Assembly: GCA_963696645.1 (NCBI GenBank)
Contig: CAVOKY010000007.1
Coordinates: 1,364,001 to 1,428,000, forward strand
Direction: 5' to 3'
Source of the DNA: JAMXLO01 sp963696645
GTDB lineage: Bacteria; Pseudomonadota; Alphaproteobacteria; Acetobacterales; Acetobacteraceae
DNA: 64,000 nt
Shown piece by piece: positions 54,134 to 63,744 of the stretch (positions are counted from its first letter, which is position 1; every line of letters starts with the position of its first letter). A model generated the notes under the pieces. It had not been told where the DNA came from, did not search any database, and was given only the letters and a program-made list of their open reading frames with translations. A program made the translations under genes and the position numbers.

Positions 54134-55792
54134 CTAGCATTGCTGTGCAGGCACGGCGTCCGCACCCACATCAAGCGCCAGCGTTTCGTCGGCCGCATGC
54201 AGTTCGCGCTGCCGCACGTCGGACGGCCAAAGTCCCTCTGGCCGCAGCCGCATCATCACGATCAGCACCGCGCCATAGAACAGATAGCGATACTCGCCGA
54301 ACTCGCGGAGCAGTTCCGGCAGCCCGATAAGTACAATGGAGCCAAGCACCACGCCTGGCAGGCTGCCCATACCGCCAACGATGATCAGCGCCAGGACATT
54401 GATCGAAATCAGCAGTTGGAAACTCGACGGATAGACCGATGTCAGCATGGTGGCGAAGATCGACCCCGCAAGCCCGGCAAACCCCGCGCCGAGGCCGTAT
54501 GCCAGCAGCTTTGATCGGATCAGGTTGATGCCGAGTGCCTGCGCCACATCCTCGTCATCGCGCAGCGCCATCCAGGCGCGGCCGAGGCGCGAATTTTCCA
54601 GCCTCCAGGCAACGAACGCCGCGATCGCGGATGCGACCAGCGTCAGATAGAACAGCGAAACCGGACTGCCCAGCACGAAGGATCCCAGACGGGGCTTGGG
54701 GATTTGCAGAATGCCCTGGGCACCGCCAAGCAATGGGGCGGCAAAATCCGATTGCACGATGACGCGCACGATCTCGCCCAGTCCCATCGTCGCCACCGCA
54801 AGGTAGTCGCCGCGCACCCCAAGCACAGGAAGGCCGAACAGCACGCCAACCAGGATCGAAAGCACCACCGCGACGGGCATCGCCTCCCAGTACGAGAGAT
54901 GCGCCAACGCATGCGATGCATCGGCGGTGAGCAATGCCGTGGTGTACGCACCGACGGCGAAGAACGCCACGAACCCAAGATCGAGCAGTCCGGCCAGCCC
55001 CACCTCGAGATTCAGCCCCATGCCCATCAGGATATACAGCCCCACCAGCATCAGCACCTGGCCGACGTACGAACCGGCCAGCGCCGGCAGCAACACCAGG
55101 CCCAGCAACGCGAGTCCGGCCCAGATCATGCGTTCGCGCCTTAGGTCGCGCACCGGCCAGCGCGCGATGCGGTGGCGCTGTGCAAACCCGGCGACCTCGC
55201 TGCACAGCGCGACAAAGATGAAGACGGAGACTGCGCCTTCCGGCGTCAGACCCTCCCAGGTGTAGAGAAAGTCGCGAATCACGCCGATCACGCCCTCATA
55301 TTGCTGCAACATGAGTTGGATCAGTTCCTGGAACACCCCGGCCACCAGCACCGCCACCGCGCCCGGAATGATAGCGCGCCGCACCATGGGTGAACTGGAG
55401 CGCAAAGCCGCACCCACCAGTCCGGCAACGGCACCGCCGCCGATCAGAAGGGCGACGCCGACCAACGGACCTAGGCCAAGCGTCAGCATATTCAGCAGGT
55501 CCGGCGACAACGCGATGAAGATCGATTGCAGCGGCACCGTCGACATCGCCACGGTCAGCGTAGCGATCGGCACACCGGCCATGGCGCCGGCCAGCACACC
55601 CGACAGTGGGCGCCCCGCCATGGCGCCGGCGCCGCCGGCGATCACCACCAGCACGGCCTGACCGAGGCTCACCGTGTCGACTACGATCCAGCGCTGATGC
55701 AGCATCAGCAGCACGCCCACAACCGCCAGATGCAGCGCGCCGGCGCCGAATGCCAGCCCGACCAGCGCTGCCCGGCGCAGCGCAGGCATCAT
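54134..55792 (-). CDS. livM: Branched-chain amino acid ABC permease LivM with extra N-terminal membrane domain
   Basis: This 552-aa protein is larger than the usual ~320-420 aa LivM. The C-terminal ~330 residues are a normal LivM (GLNLEVGLAGLLDLGFVAFFAVGAY, then RDDEDVAQALGINLIRSKLLAY). The first ~220 residues are an additional membrane region with several helices and glycine-rich stretches (AGGAGAMAGRPLSGVLAGAMAG) that I do not recognise as a named domain. ATG 55792 overlaps the livH stop as ATGA. Confidence 0.92.
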   Translation of the reverse strand: MMPALRRAALVGLAFGAGALHLAVVGVLLMLHQRWIVVDTVSLGQAVLVVIAGGAGAMAGRPLSGVLAGAMAGVPIATLTVAMSTVPLQSIFIALSPDLLNMLTLGLGPLVGVALLIGGGAVAGLVGAALRSSSPMVRRAIIPGAVAVLVAGVFQELIQLMLQQYEGVIGVIRDFLYTWEGLTPEGAVSVFIFVALCSEVAGFAQRHRIARWPVRDLRRERMIWAGLALLGLVLLPALAGSYVGQVLMLVGLYILMGMGLNLEVGLAGLLDLGFVAFFAVGAYTTALLTADASHALAHLSYWEAMPVAVVLSILVGVLFGLPVLGVRGDYLAVATMGLGEIVRVIVQSDFAAPLLGGAQGILQIPKPRLGSFVLGSPVSLFYLTLVASAIAAFVAWRLENSRLGRAWMALRDDEDVAQALGINLIRSKLLAYGLGAGFAGLAGSIFATMLTSVYPSSFQLLISINVLALIIVGGMGSLPGVVLGSIVLIGLPELLREFGEYRYLFYGAVLIVMMRLRPEGLWPSDVRQRELHAADETLALDVGADAVPAQQC

Positions 55793-56877
55793 GCGCGTTT
55801 CTTCGCCATGCGTTCGCCCAACAGACCCTGCGGACGGAAGATCAGCACCATGATCAGCAGCGTGAAGGCGATCAGGTCACGCAACTGATACGGCGCGCGG
55901 ATGCCGATGCCATCCAGGAACAGTGTCGGGCCGACCGATTCCACCATGCCGAGGAAGAAACCACCCAGCATCGCACCCGGAATGTTGCCGATGCCGCCCA
56001 GCACCGCGGCCCCGAACGCCTTGATGCCGGGCGTGAAGCCCATGAAGAAATATACCTGCTTGTAGAGAAAAGCGTAGAACACCCCAGCGATTCCGGCCAT
56101 CGCGCCACCCAGTACAAAGGTGAACACAACGACCCTGTTCACGTCGATGCCCATCAGCGCGGCGGCCTCGCCATCCTCGGCCACCGCGCGCATCGCGGTG
56201 CCCATGCGCGTGCGCTGCACGATCAGGTACAGCGCTCCCATGAACAGCAATGCCAGCCCGATCACCAGCACATCGATGCGTGGCACGTTGAAGCCCATCA
56301 CCTGGAACGTCGCGCGCTGCCATTCCGGATCGGGATACGACTTCACCGCGGACCCGAACATGCCGCGGAACGTCTGCTCCAGGAAGAACGACACGCCGAT
56401 TGCACAGATCAGCGGCGCCAGGCCGACCACGCGACGGAATGGGCGGTATGCGATGCGTTCGGTCAGCACCGCAATGGTGACCGACGTCGTCATGGCCACA
56501 GCGAGGATCGCCGCCATCGCCACCACCGGATGACTGTCCAGATAGCCGGAGCGATCCAGCGGCGTGGCAATGAAATAGCCGGCAAACGCGCCGGTCATCA
56601 CGATGTCGCCGTGCGCGAAGTTGATCAGCCGCAGCACGCCGTAGACCATCGTGTAGCCCAGCGCGATCTGCGCGTAGATGCTGCCTATGGTCAGGCCGAA
56701 CATCACGAAGTCGAACCACTGCGCCGCGGTGTAGCGGTCCTTGACCAGCGTGCCGATGGTGCCGACGACGACCACCAGCACGACCCCGATGCGCAGCGCC
56801 CACAGAACCACATCGACCGCATTGAAACGGGCCATGGCACGTTGCCATGGCCCGATGTCGGTGGGCGCGTCAGCCAC
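55789..56877 (-). CDS. livH: Branched-chain amino acid ABC permease LivH
   Basis: This 362-aa LivH permease has GYTMVYGVLRLINFAHGDIVMTGAF, the family signature, and MRAVAEDGEAAALMGIDVNRVV (EAA-like loop), with a C-terminal AAVLGGIGNIPGAMLGGFFLG. It has a longer N-terminus than E. coli LivH with an extra helix. GTG 56877 abuts the TAG of the binding-protein gene. Membrane partner of LivM. Confidence 0.93.
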   Translation of the reverse strand: MADAPTDIGPWQRAMARFNAVDVVLWALRIGVVLVVVVGTIGTLVKDRYTAAQWFDFVMFGLTIGSIYAQIALGYTMVYGVLRLINFAHGDIVMTGAFAGYFIATPLDRSGYLDSHPVVAMAAILAVAMTTSVTIAVLTERIAYRPFRRVVGLAPLICAIGVSFFLEQTFRGMFGSAVKSYPDPEWQRATFQVMGFNVPRIDVLVIGLALLFMGALYLIVQRTRMGTAMRAVAEDGEAAALMGIDVNRVVVFTFVLGGAMAGIAGVFYAFLYKQVYFFMGFTPGIKAFGAAVLGGIGNIPGAMLGGFFLGMVESVGPTLFLDGIGIRAPYQLRDLIAFTLLIMVLIFRPQGLLGERMAKKRA

Positions 56878-58137
56878 CTACGGCCAGATTTTCTTCGGGT
56901 TCGTGCCGATCCCGAACGTCTTCGGATCAGCCGACGTGAACTCCAGCACCGATGGCTTGAACTGCGAGCACTCGCCGTATGGATCGCAGGCGATCGGTCC
57001 GCTGATGCCGTCGAATTTCGTGGCGAACACCGCGTCACGCAGCGCCTTCTTGCCGATATACAGGTTGCCGGAACTGTCTGTCTTGGCGACCTTCTCGATC
57101 GCCTTGATAGCGAGCATCGCACCGTCATAAGCATTGGCGTGGTAACCCGAAATCGGCGCCTCACTGTAATCCTTCTTGTACTCTTCTACGAACTTCGGAT
57201 AGTTCTTGCCCATCGCTTCCGGCGAAAGGTCAGGATAGCCGATACGGAAACCGACCACCGCGGGGCCGGCGGCCTCGATGAAGTCAGCCGACAGCAACGA
57301 ACCGCCGCCCATCAGTGCGGTCTTCTCCAGCCCAGGCGTTTCCTTCGCCTGGCGCAGGATCTGCGCCGCAGCCGCGGTGAATACCGGAAAATAGATCAGG
57401 TCCGGCTTCTCGCTGGCGACGCGCGTCAGCAGCGGATGCATATCGACATCGGTCGGCGCGATCGCTTCCTGCGACAGCACCTTGCCGCCCAGCGTCTTGA
57501 AGTTGTCGGCGAACACCTGCTGAAGCTGTTGCGCGTACGGACTGCCGTCGTGGATGGTGACGACCGACTGTGCCTTGACGACGTTGTGCACATAGGTGGC
57601 GTCGGCCTTGCCCTGCTCGCTGTCGCTGAACACGGTGCGTGCAAACCCGGCATACTCCGGCTTGCGATCCGGCGCCGTCAGTGCGGGCGCCGTGCAGGCC
57701 GTGCAGATATCGACGATGCCGGCCTGCCACAGGATCGGCGCACCCGGCGTCGCGGCGGACGAACAGGCGGGGCCAAGCACGATCACGGTCTGCGGATTAG
57801 CCGCGAGCTTGGTCGCCGCCGTCTGCCCGCCCTCCGCGTTGCAGGTATCGTCCTCGGCATCGAGCTTCAGCGGGTGGCCGAGTACCTTGCCACCGACATC
57901 CTTGAAGGCGATCTCGACGCCGCGCTTTTCATCCAGTCCCAGCGCGGTATCGGCGCCCGACAGCACCCAGTAGGCGCCAATCTGAATCGGGGCTCCCTTG
58001 GCAATGCGAATCACCCCGAGCTCGTCCGTGACCGGACCGACGGTTGCCGCCATTGCGACGTGCGCTGCTGTCAGCAGTGCCCCCGCTGCGCACAATGTCA
58101 CCAGTGCACGGCTGAATTGTTTGAGGATTGTGCTCAA
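56878..58137 (-). CDS. Periplasmic substrate-binding protein of the Liv operon
   Basis: This 419-aa protein has a signal peptide (RALVTLCAAGALLTAAHVAMA) followed by GVIRIAKGAPIQIGAYWVLSG, ADTALGLDEKRGVEIAFKDVGG and TVIVLGPACSSAATP of the Peripla_BP_6 fold. TTG 58137 is taken as start because AGGAGGGGAAG lies directly before it and it opens the signal peptide. First gene of the transport operon; ligand is probably a branched-chain amino acid or similar small organic molecule. Confidence 0.93.
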   Translation of the reverse strand: MSTILKQFSRALVTLCAAGALLTAAHVAMAATVGPVTDELGVIRIAKGAPIQIGAYWVLSGADTALGLDEKRGVEIAFKDVGGKVLGHPLKLDAEDDTCNAEGGQTAATKLAANPQTVIVLGPACSSAATPGAPILWQAGIVDICTACTAPALTAPDRKPEYAGFARTVFSDSEQGKADATYVHNVVKAQSVVTIHDGSPYAQQLQQVFADNFKTLGGKVLSQEAIAPTDVDMHPLLTRVASEKPDLIYFPVFTAAAAQILRQAKETPGLEKTALMGGGSLLSADFIEAAGPAVVGFRIGYPDLSPEAMGKNYPKFVEEYKKDYSEAPISGYHANAYDGAMLAIKAIEKVAKTDSSGNLYIGKKALRDAVFATKFDGISGPIACDPYGECSQFKPSVLEFTSADPKTFGIGTNPKKIWP

Positions 58138-58333
58138 CTTCCCCTCCTGCTCGTTACGGGCGGTGAACAGCGGCGTCGTGATGGTGGATCGGTGAAGGCG
58201 GCAAACTCTGCGGCCCCGCTGCGCGCGAAGTCAACACTCGCGGCTGAATGCCGAAGTCGCGGCGGCAGCGTGGCCGCCTGGCGGGGCAACGCGGCGCGCG
58301 ATCGTACCATGCTGCGCGTGCGATCGGCGACGT

Positions 58334-58377
58334 TGGTGGCCGCAGTAGGACTCGAACCTTGGACCCGCTGATCAAGA
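58334..58377 (-). repeat. 3' fragment of a tRNA gene (Lys-like), candidate att remnant
   Basis: Reading the minus strand gives the anticodon-loop-to-CCA half of a tRNA: T-arm GGTTCGAGTCC, acceptor and CCA. It matches the 3' half of the intact tRNA-Lys at 59045-59088 at 39 of 44 positions. There is no 5' half. With the intact gene 700 bases away in the same orientation and hicBA in between, it looks like the duplicated tRNA end left by an integrated element. Confidence 0.7.
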
Positions 58378-58443
58378 AAAATGGCATTTGCCAATGATTT
58401 CAATGGTCAGTTTCCGATTGATGGGGAAAGGTAGCCGATAGTG

Positions 58444-58500
58444 TCCGGTGGTGTCGGCGCGTTCCGGAAACCTGCGGTTTCCTGACGTCTCTCCACCGGA
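58444..58500. promoter_or_regulatory. Nested inverted repeats upstream of hicB
   Basis: Outer arms TCCGGTGG (58444-58451) and CCACCGGA (58493-58500) enclose an inner stem GGAAACC/GGTTTCC (58466-58482). It lies 77 bases before hicB. Possible operator or attenuator of the toxin-antitoxin unit; function is inference. Confidence 0.45.
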
Positions 58501-58577
58501 GGAGGACGCCAGCACTGCGGCGTTTTTTCTCGCGTTGACCGGGCGGCGGCTCCATATTCCACGGCTAGGAGCAGAAA

Positions 58578-58781
58578 ATGCTGACGATCGACACCGAGCA
58601 AGAAGACGACGGCCGATGGGTCGCCGAGATTACCGCTCTACCGGGCGTAATGGCGTACGGGACCACTGAGACAGAGGCGCGGCAGAGAGCCGCGGCGCTC
58701 GCGTTCCGGGTGATTGCAGACCGCCTTGAGCATGGCGAACCTGTGCCCGACGAGGCGCGCAGTCTCTTCGCGTTGGCGTGA
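58578..58781 (+). CDS. hicB: HicB-like antitoxin
   Basis: A 67-aa HicB-fold protein: beta hairpin with DGRWVAEITALPGVMAYGTTETEA and helix RQRAAALAFRVIADRL. It is short and lacks the C-terminal DNA-binding domain of larger HicB proteins. AGGAGC lies 10 bases upstream of ATG 58578. It precedes and overlaps the hicA toxin gene, so the order is antitoxin first. Confidence 0.85.
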   Translation: MLTIDTEQEDDGRWVAEITALPGVMAYGTTETEARQRAAALAFRVIADRLEHGEPVPDEARSLFALA

Positions 58782-58990
58782 CGGATTGGCCCTCATCGAG
58801 AGCGGGTGTGGTTCTGCGTGCGCTTCATCGCATCGGTTGGGCGGTCAAACGTCAGTCCGGTTCCCATCGTCTGCTCACGCGGCCCGGCTGGCCGGACTAC
58901 GTATTTGCCTTCCACGACAGGGAGGAGATTGGGCCCCGTATGCTGGCACGTATCGCCAAACAAACTGGACTGGAGCCGAATGACTTGTAG
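58778..58990 (+). CDS. hicA: HicA-family mRNA interferase toxin
   Basis: A 70-aa double-stranded-RNA-binding-like fold: VVLRALHRIGWAVKRQSGSHRLLTRPGW, with the catalytic His of GSHRLL, then FAFHDREEIGPRMLARIAKQTG. Cleaves mRNA to arrest growth when HicB is lost. GTG 58778 overlaps the hicB stop (GTGA), giving translational coupling. Located in the segment between a tRNA 3' fragment and an intact tRNA. Confidence 0.88.
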   Translation: MTDWPSSRAGVVLRALHRIGWAVKRQSGSHRLLTRPGWPDYVFAFHDREEIGPRMLARIAKQTGLEPNDL

Positions 58991-59044
58991 CGCGGGAAGT
59001 GCCACAGTGGCCTGCGGGTTCCATGACCCACTTACTCATGGAAT

Positions 59045-59120
<76 letters not shown>

Positions 59121-59174
59121 GCCTGCCGGCAAGGCCGCGGCCTATAGCAAGTGCAGGGGAGCTTGGAAAGGCCC

Positions 59175-60884
59175 CTACGCCCCCGCGAGGATCGCGTCCG
59201 CGCACTTTTCGGCTGTCATCAGTACCGGGAAATTCGTGTTCGCGCACGGCACCACCGGGAAGATCGACGCGTCAACCACACGCAGCCCCTCCACCGCCCG
59301 CACCCTTCCCGCCGGGTCAGTTACCGCCATCGGATCGTACTCGGCCCCCATCCGGCACGTGCAGGAGGCATGCCACACCCCCACCGCCGCCTTGCGCACG
59401 AATGCCTCCAACTGTTCGTCGTCGCGCAGCAGATCCTCCAACGTGACCCCCTCCATGATCAGCGTGCGGATCAGATAGCTGCGCAGCGCCGCCGGCCCAT
59501 CCAGTGCCTTGGCCAGCGCATCCGTCAGCCACTTGTTCTTCTTGCTCACCAGCCCGACCTGGCGGACCTTGTCGCTGTAGCTGGCGGGGAACGGATCGGT
59601 GGTCACCGTCTGCATCGTCGGCGTCAGATGCATCTCGCCGAAACGTCTCACCCCATCCATCATCCGCTCCAGGTCGCGCGGATCGGACAGCAGGTTGAAA
59701 TCCACCATCGGCTCGTCGCGCCAATTCGGCGATGCCAGCTTCACCTCGCCGGTCTCGGAGTACGTCTTGTAAACCGTGATGATGAACGAGCCGATCTGCT
59801 CGCCCACCGCATGCCACGACGTCTTGTTGGTCACCACGGTGAACATGTCGCCAGCCGGTATGCCGTCCAGACCTGACGAATAGCGCAGCGCGGTATAGAT
59901 ATGCCGCCGCGTGTAGTCGTTGACGATCCGCGCGTGGGGTTTGATGAACGCTGCGACCGCCACTGCCGGATGATCCTGCAGTCGCTGACCCACGCCAGGC
60001 ACGTTGGCCCGCACTTCAATCCCCAGATCGCGCAGATGCCCAGCCGGCCCGATGCCGGCACGCAACAGATGCGCCGGTGAATGAATCGCGCCGGACGACA
60101 GGATGACCTCCCGCCCGCGGAATTCCGTCTCGCGTCCGCTTACCAGCGCCTTGACCCCGACGCAGCGCAGCCCCTCGAACAGCAATGCGCTGGCCTGGGT
60201 ATCGGTGGAGATCGTCAGGTTCTCGCGCAGCCGCGTGCCGGGATCGAGATAGCCGATCGCCGCCGAAACCCGCCGCTCGTATACGTTCGAGATGGTGATC
60301 GGAAAATACCCGTCGCGGAATTCCGCGTTCTGATCCATCAGGAAGTCGTAGCCGGCAGCCTTGAAGGTTTCGCCCGCCGCCTTGGCATGTTCCGGCCACA
60401 GATCGGGAAAGATCCGCCGCACCGGAATGCGGCCTTCGTTGCCGTGCCATGGACCGTCGAAGTCCATGTCGCGCTCGACCTTCTTGAAGAACGGCAGAAC
60501 GTTATCCCAGTTCCACCCCACCGCACCGCGCGCGTGCCACTCATCGTAATCGGTGGGCGCGCCGCGATTGGCAAGCTGGCCATTGATCGACGAACCGCCG
60601 CCCAGCACGCGCGCCTGCTCATAGGTGCGCAGCTTCGGCCGGGGTTCGTCGGGCCGGTTGTGTGGAATGACCTCCGTAGTGACCTTGAGCGCGGACCAGG
60701 TGTACGCCGGGTTCAGATACGCGGTGCCGGGATACGAATCGAGAATCGCCGCCGGCACCTTGCCGTGCGGCGTGTCCTGGCCCGCCTCCAGCAACAGCAC
60801 GTTGTTCGCCGACCGCGCCGAAAGCCGGTTCGCCAGCACTGACCCGGCAGAACCGCCACCGACAATGATGTAATCGTACTCCAT
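59175..60884 (-). CDS. GMC family FAD-dependent oxidoreductase (choline dehydrogenase-like)
   Basis: This 569-aa protein has the FAD motif YDYIIVGGGSAGSVLANRLS, the GMC signature ARVLGGGSSINGQLANRG, a second signature LSSGAIHSPAHLLRAGIGP, and the catalytic His near HASCTCRMGAEYDP. It oxidises a primary or secondary alcohol, choline-like or aromatic; the actual substrate is unknown. An NTF2-like gene starts just upstream on the same strand. Confidence 0.92.
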   Translation of the reverse strand: MEYDYIIVGGGSAGSVLANRLSARSANNVLLLEAGQDTPHGKVPAAILDSYPGTAYLNPAYTWSALKVTTEVIPHNRPDEPRPKLRTYEQARVLGGGSSINGQLANRGAPTDYDEWHARGAVGWNWDNVLPFFKKVERDMDFDGPWHGNEGRIPVRRIFPDLWPEHAKAAGETFKAAGYDFLMDQNAEFRDGYFPITISNVYERRVSAAIGYLDPGTRLRENLTISTDTQASALLFEGLRCVGVKALVSGRETEFRGREVILSSGAIHSPAHLLRAGIGPAGHLRDLGIEVRANVPGVGQRLQDHPAVAVAAFIKPHARIVNDYTRRHIYTALRYSSGLDGIPAGDMFTVVTNKTSWHAVGEQIGSFIITVYKTYSETGEVKLASPNWRDEPMVDFNLLSDPRDLERMMDGVRRFGEMHLTPTMQTVTTDPFPASYSDKVRQVGLVSKKNKWLTDALAKALDGPAALRSYLIRTLIMEGVTLEDLLRDDEQLEAFVRKAAVGVWHASCTCRMGAEYDPMAVTDPAGRVRAVEGLRVVDASIFPVVPCANTNFPVLMTAEKCADAILAGA

Positions 60885-60893
60885 GAACCGTGC

Positions 60894-61265
60894 TCAGTGC
60901 GTTTCGGTGTGGAACGTCTTCGACACGATCCGCCAGCCCTCGGCCAACTTCACGAATGTCAGGTAGTCGGTGAAATAGCGCGGTGGGATCTGGCAATGCA
61001 CCTTGGCGAACGCCGTGGTCGGGCTGGAGCGGTCGATCTGCACCACCCAGTCGCGCCGCGGCAGGTCCTGACTCTGCGCGGATTTGCGGCTGCGCACCAG
61101 GTCGAACCATTGCTCGCGCGACATGTTGGCCAGCTTACCATCGGTCACGCTGAACAGATGTGCGACGTCGTGGAACACGCTGGCAAGTTTCGCGGTGTCG
61201 CCTTCGTACAGACCATCGAAATAGGTCTGCAACGCCTGTTCGAGATCAATCAGATCGGATGGCAT
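60894..61265 (-). CDS. NTF2-like / SnoaL-type small protein
   Basis: A 123-aa cone-shaped fold: LEQALQTYFDGLYEGDTAKLASVFH (N-terminal helices), REQWFDLV, and strands with VVQIDRSSPTTAFAKVHC and YLTFVKLAEGWRIVSKTFHT. The family includes polyketide cyclases, lumazine-binding-like proteins and ketosteroid isomerase relatives, so no function is assigned. Lies 9 bases before the GMC gene and may be its partner. Confidence 0.82.
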   Translation of the reverse strand: MPSDLIDLEQALQTYFDGLYEGDTAKLASVFHDVAHLFSVTDGKLANMSREQWFDLVRSRKSAQSQDLPRRDWVVQIDRSSPTTAFAKVHCQIPPRYFTDYLTFVKLAEGWRIVSKTFHTETH

Positions 61266-61334
61266 CGTTTCCCTCCGGTTCCCCTGTCATTGCGATGGTC
61301 AATGCGACGAAACGAGCTCGGCCAAGTACCGACG

Positions 61335-62048
61335 TCACACGCCCAGCTTCGTCGCCAGATCCTCGATATCCGCCGCCACCACGTCCCAGTCCTGCTCGGC
61401 TGAATAATCGCGCTTCTGGTGCGGGCCATATTCCTTTGGCCGCGGAAAGAACGCCGTCATCAACCCGCAGCCGCGAGCCTTCCCCAGGTCGCCGTTGTGC
61501 GCCGCCGCCATCATCACCTGCCCCGGCTCAACATCGAGCAGCTTCACCACACCAAGATACGTCTCCGGATCGGGCTTGAAATGCCCGAACAGATCGGAAC
61601 CGAACACCATGTCCCACGGCAGCCCGCCGTATTTCGCCATGTTGGTCAGAAGCGACACATTGCCGTTGGACAACGGCCCGATGATGAACTTCCGTTTCAG
61701 GCGCGTGAGCCCGGGCACCGAATCCGGCCACGGATTCAGCCGATGCCAGCCGCGGTTGATGTGTCGCAGATCATCCTCGCTCAATCCGGCAATGCCGAAC
61801 TGCTTCACCAGCATGTCGAGCGACGACCGATGCAGGCCGTCCAGCGTTGTCCAAGGCTGCTCGCCCTTGCGCACGCGGTCCATCGACGGGTGGTATGCCG
61901 CGCGCCAGGCGTCCACCAGCGCGGTCCAGTCCGCGTTGATGCCACGCTCCCGCCCGAACGCGGTCAGTTCGGCGATCAGGCTGCTTCGCCAATCCACCAC
62001 TGTGCCGAACGTATCGAACACGATCGCGACCGGTTGCTTGCTTGCCAT
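61335..62048 (-). CDS. Haloacid dehalogenase, type II
   Basis: This 237-aa HAD protein has the nucleophile Asp in IVFDTFGTVVDW, Ser/Asn motif in GPLSNGNVSLL, Lys in GHFKPDPETYL, and the C-terminal AAHNGDLGKARGCGL with TAFFPRPKEYG. These are features of L-2-haloacid dehalogenases. The window also holds a fluoroacetate-dehalogenase-type enzyme. ATG 62048 starts the first strand. Confidence 0.85.
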   Translation of the reverse strand: MASKQPVAIVFDTFGTVVDWRSSLIAELTAFGRERGINADWTALVDAWRAAYHPSMDRVRKGEQPWTTLDGLHRSSLDMLVKQFGIAGLSEDDLRHINRGWHRLNPWPDSVPGLTRLKRKFIIGPLSNGNVSLLTNMAKYGGLPWDMVFGSDLFGHFKPDPETYLGVVKLLDVEPGQVMMAAAHNGDLGKARGCGLMTAFFPRPKEYGPHQKRDYSAEQDWDVVAADIEDLATKLGV

Positions 62049-62218
62049 GGTGTCCTCCCGCTGATTGTCGCCACCAGCCAAGCGGTGCGCGCCGCCGCGG
62101 TCAAGCCATGCCCCTTGGCCGGCAACTCGGCATCCTGCTAACTGCACCGGCGGATTGGACCGGGCACCCTGCGGCCGGCAGATGAGACGCGACAACGCTT
62201 GCTTATTGCATTGCTCAT

Positions 62219-63187
62219 CTAAAGCAACACTTCAGCGATCGCGATGCCGCTCTCGCCGGCCACGGAGTAGAGCAGATAGACACGCCCGCTTTCCTCGAAG
62301 ACGGCTGGATCGCGCAGTTGATTGACCTGTCCGTACGCCGTGCTGCGGACCGATGGCGTGAGCGGCGCGTCGGCGCCTTCCCAGCTCCTTTCGGGACGCA
62401 GAACTTCGACTGGCACACCGTCTTTCCATCGGCGCCAGTCGCCGGACAGATCGATGCGGCTCAACAGGATGCGCTCGGGCGCGTCGCCGACCTGTGTCCA
62501 GAACACAAAGAGCACCTCGTCGCGCTTCAACAGAGCCGCGTGGCGCATATTCGGGTTGAATAGCATCGCGCCAGGTTCGAATCCCTGGAAACCATCCGCC
62601 GAGCGGTAGAGTTGCCCAGGCATGGCGAGCCCGTAGGTCACGCCGTCGTGCCGAAAGACACGGAAATAGGAACGGCCAAGAATCTCCGGCCGCGCGCTGA
62701 AATCGAGACCATTGCGCGACGTGGCCACGCGCGTGACTTGGTTGCCGATGCTCTCCAGCCCATGAAAATACATGACGATCTGCCGACCGATCGGATCGAC
62801 ATGCACGTCCGGCGAGGCGATGTGCGGCGTCGTGATCTCCGACAGCACATCATGCAAAATCGCCATCCCACTCTGCCGGTAGCGTGTCTCGAACGCCGCC
62901 AGCTCTTCTGGCGAGGGCTCCGGTGGCTCGGTCAGAAAACCGGACTTGGCCAGATGCAGGCTACCCGGCGGATGTACCCGCCATGGCCCGCTTAGCGTGT
63001 CAGCGTACGCGAGGCGAATGTAGCTGCCTTTGTGGTCCGCAAAGTAAAGGTAATACGCACCCAGCGGTTCCTCGACCCAGTCGGGCGCGCGGATCAGCGA
63101 CGGTCCCTGAATGTTGACGCCGATGCTCGGATGGAGGTCCGGCGAGATGATCGGGCCGTCAAGTAGCCTGGAGACGCGAACGCTCAT
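62219..63187 (-). CDS. Five-bladed beta-propeller protein, GH43-like, function unknown
   Basis: A 322-aa protein with repeating aromatic and Asp-rich strands typical of five-bladed propellers (GPSLIRAPDWVEEPLGAYYLYFADHKG, SPDVHVDPIGRQIVMYFHG, NQLRDPAVFEESGRVYLLYSVAG). The pattern of an early Asp, PxDV and RDP with an aromatic cage is shared with GH43/GH32/GH117-like proteins. I cannot identify a proven catalytic triad. No signal peptide, so it is probably cytoplasmic. Confidence 0.7.
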   Translation of the reverse strand: MSVRVSRLLDGPIISPDLHPSIGVNIQGPSLIRAPDWVEEPLGAYYLYFADHKGSYIRLAYADTLSGPWRVHPPGSLHLAKSGFLTEPPEPSPEELAAFETRYRQSGMAILHDVLSEITTPHIASPDVHVDPIGRQIVMYFHGLESIGNQVTRVATSRNGLDFSARPEILGRSYFRVFRHDGVTYGLAMPGQLYRSADGFQGFEPGAMLFNPNMRHAALLKRDEVLFVFWTQVGDAPERILLSRIDLSGDWRRWKDGVPVEVLRPERSWEGADAPLTPSVRSTAYGQVNQLRDPAVFEESGRVYLLYSVAGESGIAIAEVLL

Positions 63188-63744
63188 CTGTCAGCCCTTT
63201 GCCGCAAAAACTCCTGGGGCGCGTCACTCCACATCTTTGAACGTGGCGCGGCAAGTCGAGCGCCAACCAGTCGCCCTGTTCCAGCGTCTGCCCCTTTGGG
63301 AACGGTGCGCATTGCTCCAGGCCATGATGCTGGTCCTGCCGGAGACCTTGCGGATTGATTTCGCGATAAGTCGCCCTCTCATCTTGTCCCGAACCGCTTC
63401 CGGATCATGAGCCAAATACTCCAGTCTCACCGCGCGTTCGTCGCGTGGTTCGCCAGCCACTTCGCTTCGCCAACGCCGGCCCAGGCCCTGTCCTGGCCGG
63501 CAATCCAGGCTGGTCGATCCGTGCAATGCACATTGTCGCTTACTCGATCTTTTCCGACCGGATCAGCCCGCTCACGTGTAACATCCGAGGGGGCTGCACC
63601 ACCGCGGGCAGCAACATGGCAAGTGGCCGCTCACGACAAAGACCAGAGAGAACACGACGCAAGGTGCGTGCGGGCAGCAGAACACCGCCTATTATCTGCA
63701 CCGCGATTTTCCCGTAGCAAACAGCCGCCGTGCATGCGGCACGC
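63188..63744. other. Gene-free stretch, no supported feature
   Basis: Both strands were read in all frames; no frame shows a family motif or a convincing ribosome site. Some short minus-strand pieces, such as EQCAPFPKGQTLEQGDWLAL near 63280, look vaguely protein-like and might be the remnant of a decayed gene, but I could not place it. Confidence 0.5.

Noticed and set aside
55606..58371. Very long plus-strand open frame (about 920 codons) across the Liv operon
   Set aside because: It is antisense to livM, livH and the binding-protein gene, is full of Arg/His/Gln-rich low-complexity text and shows no domain. A GC-skew shadow.
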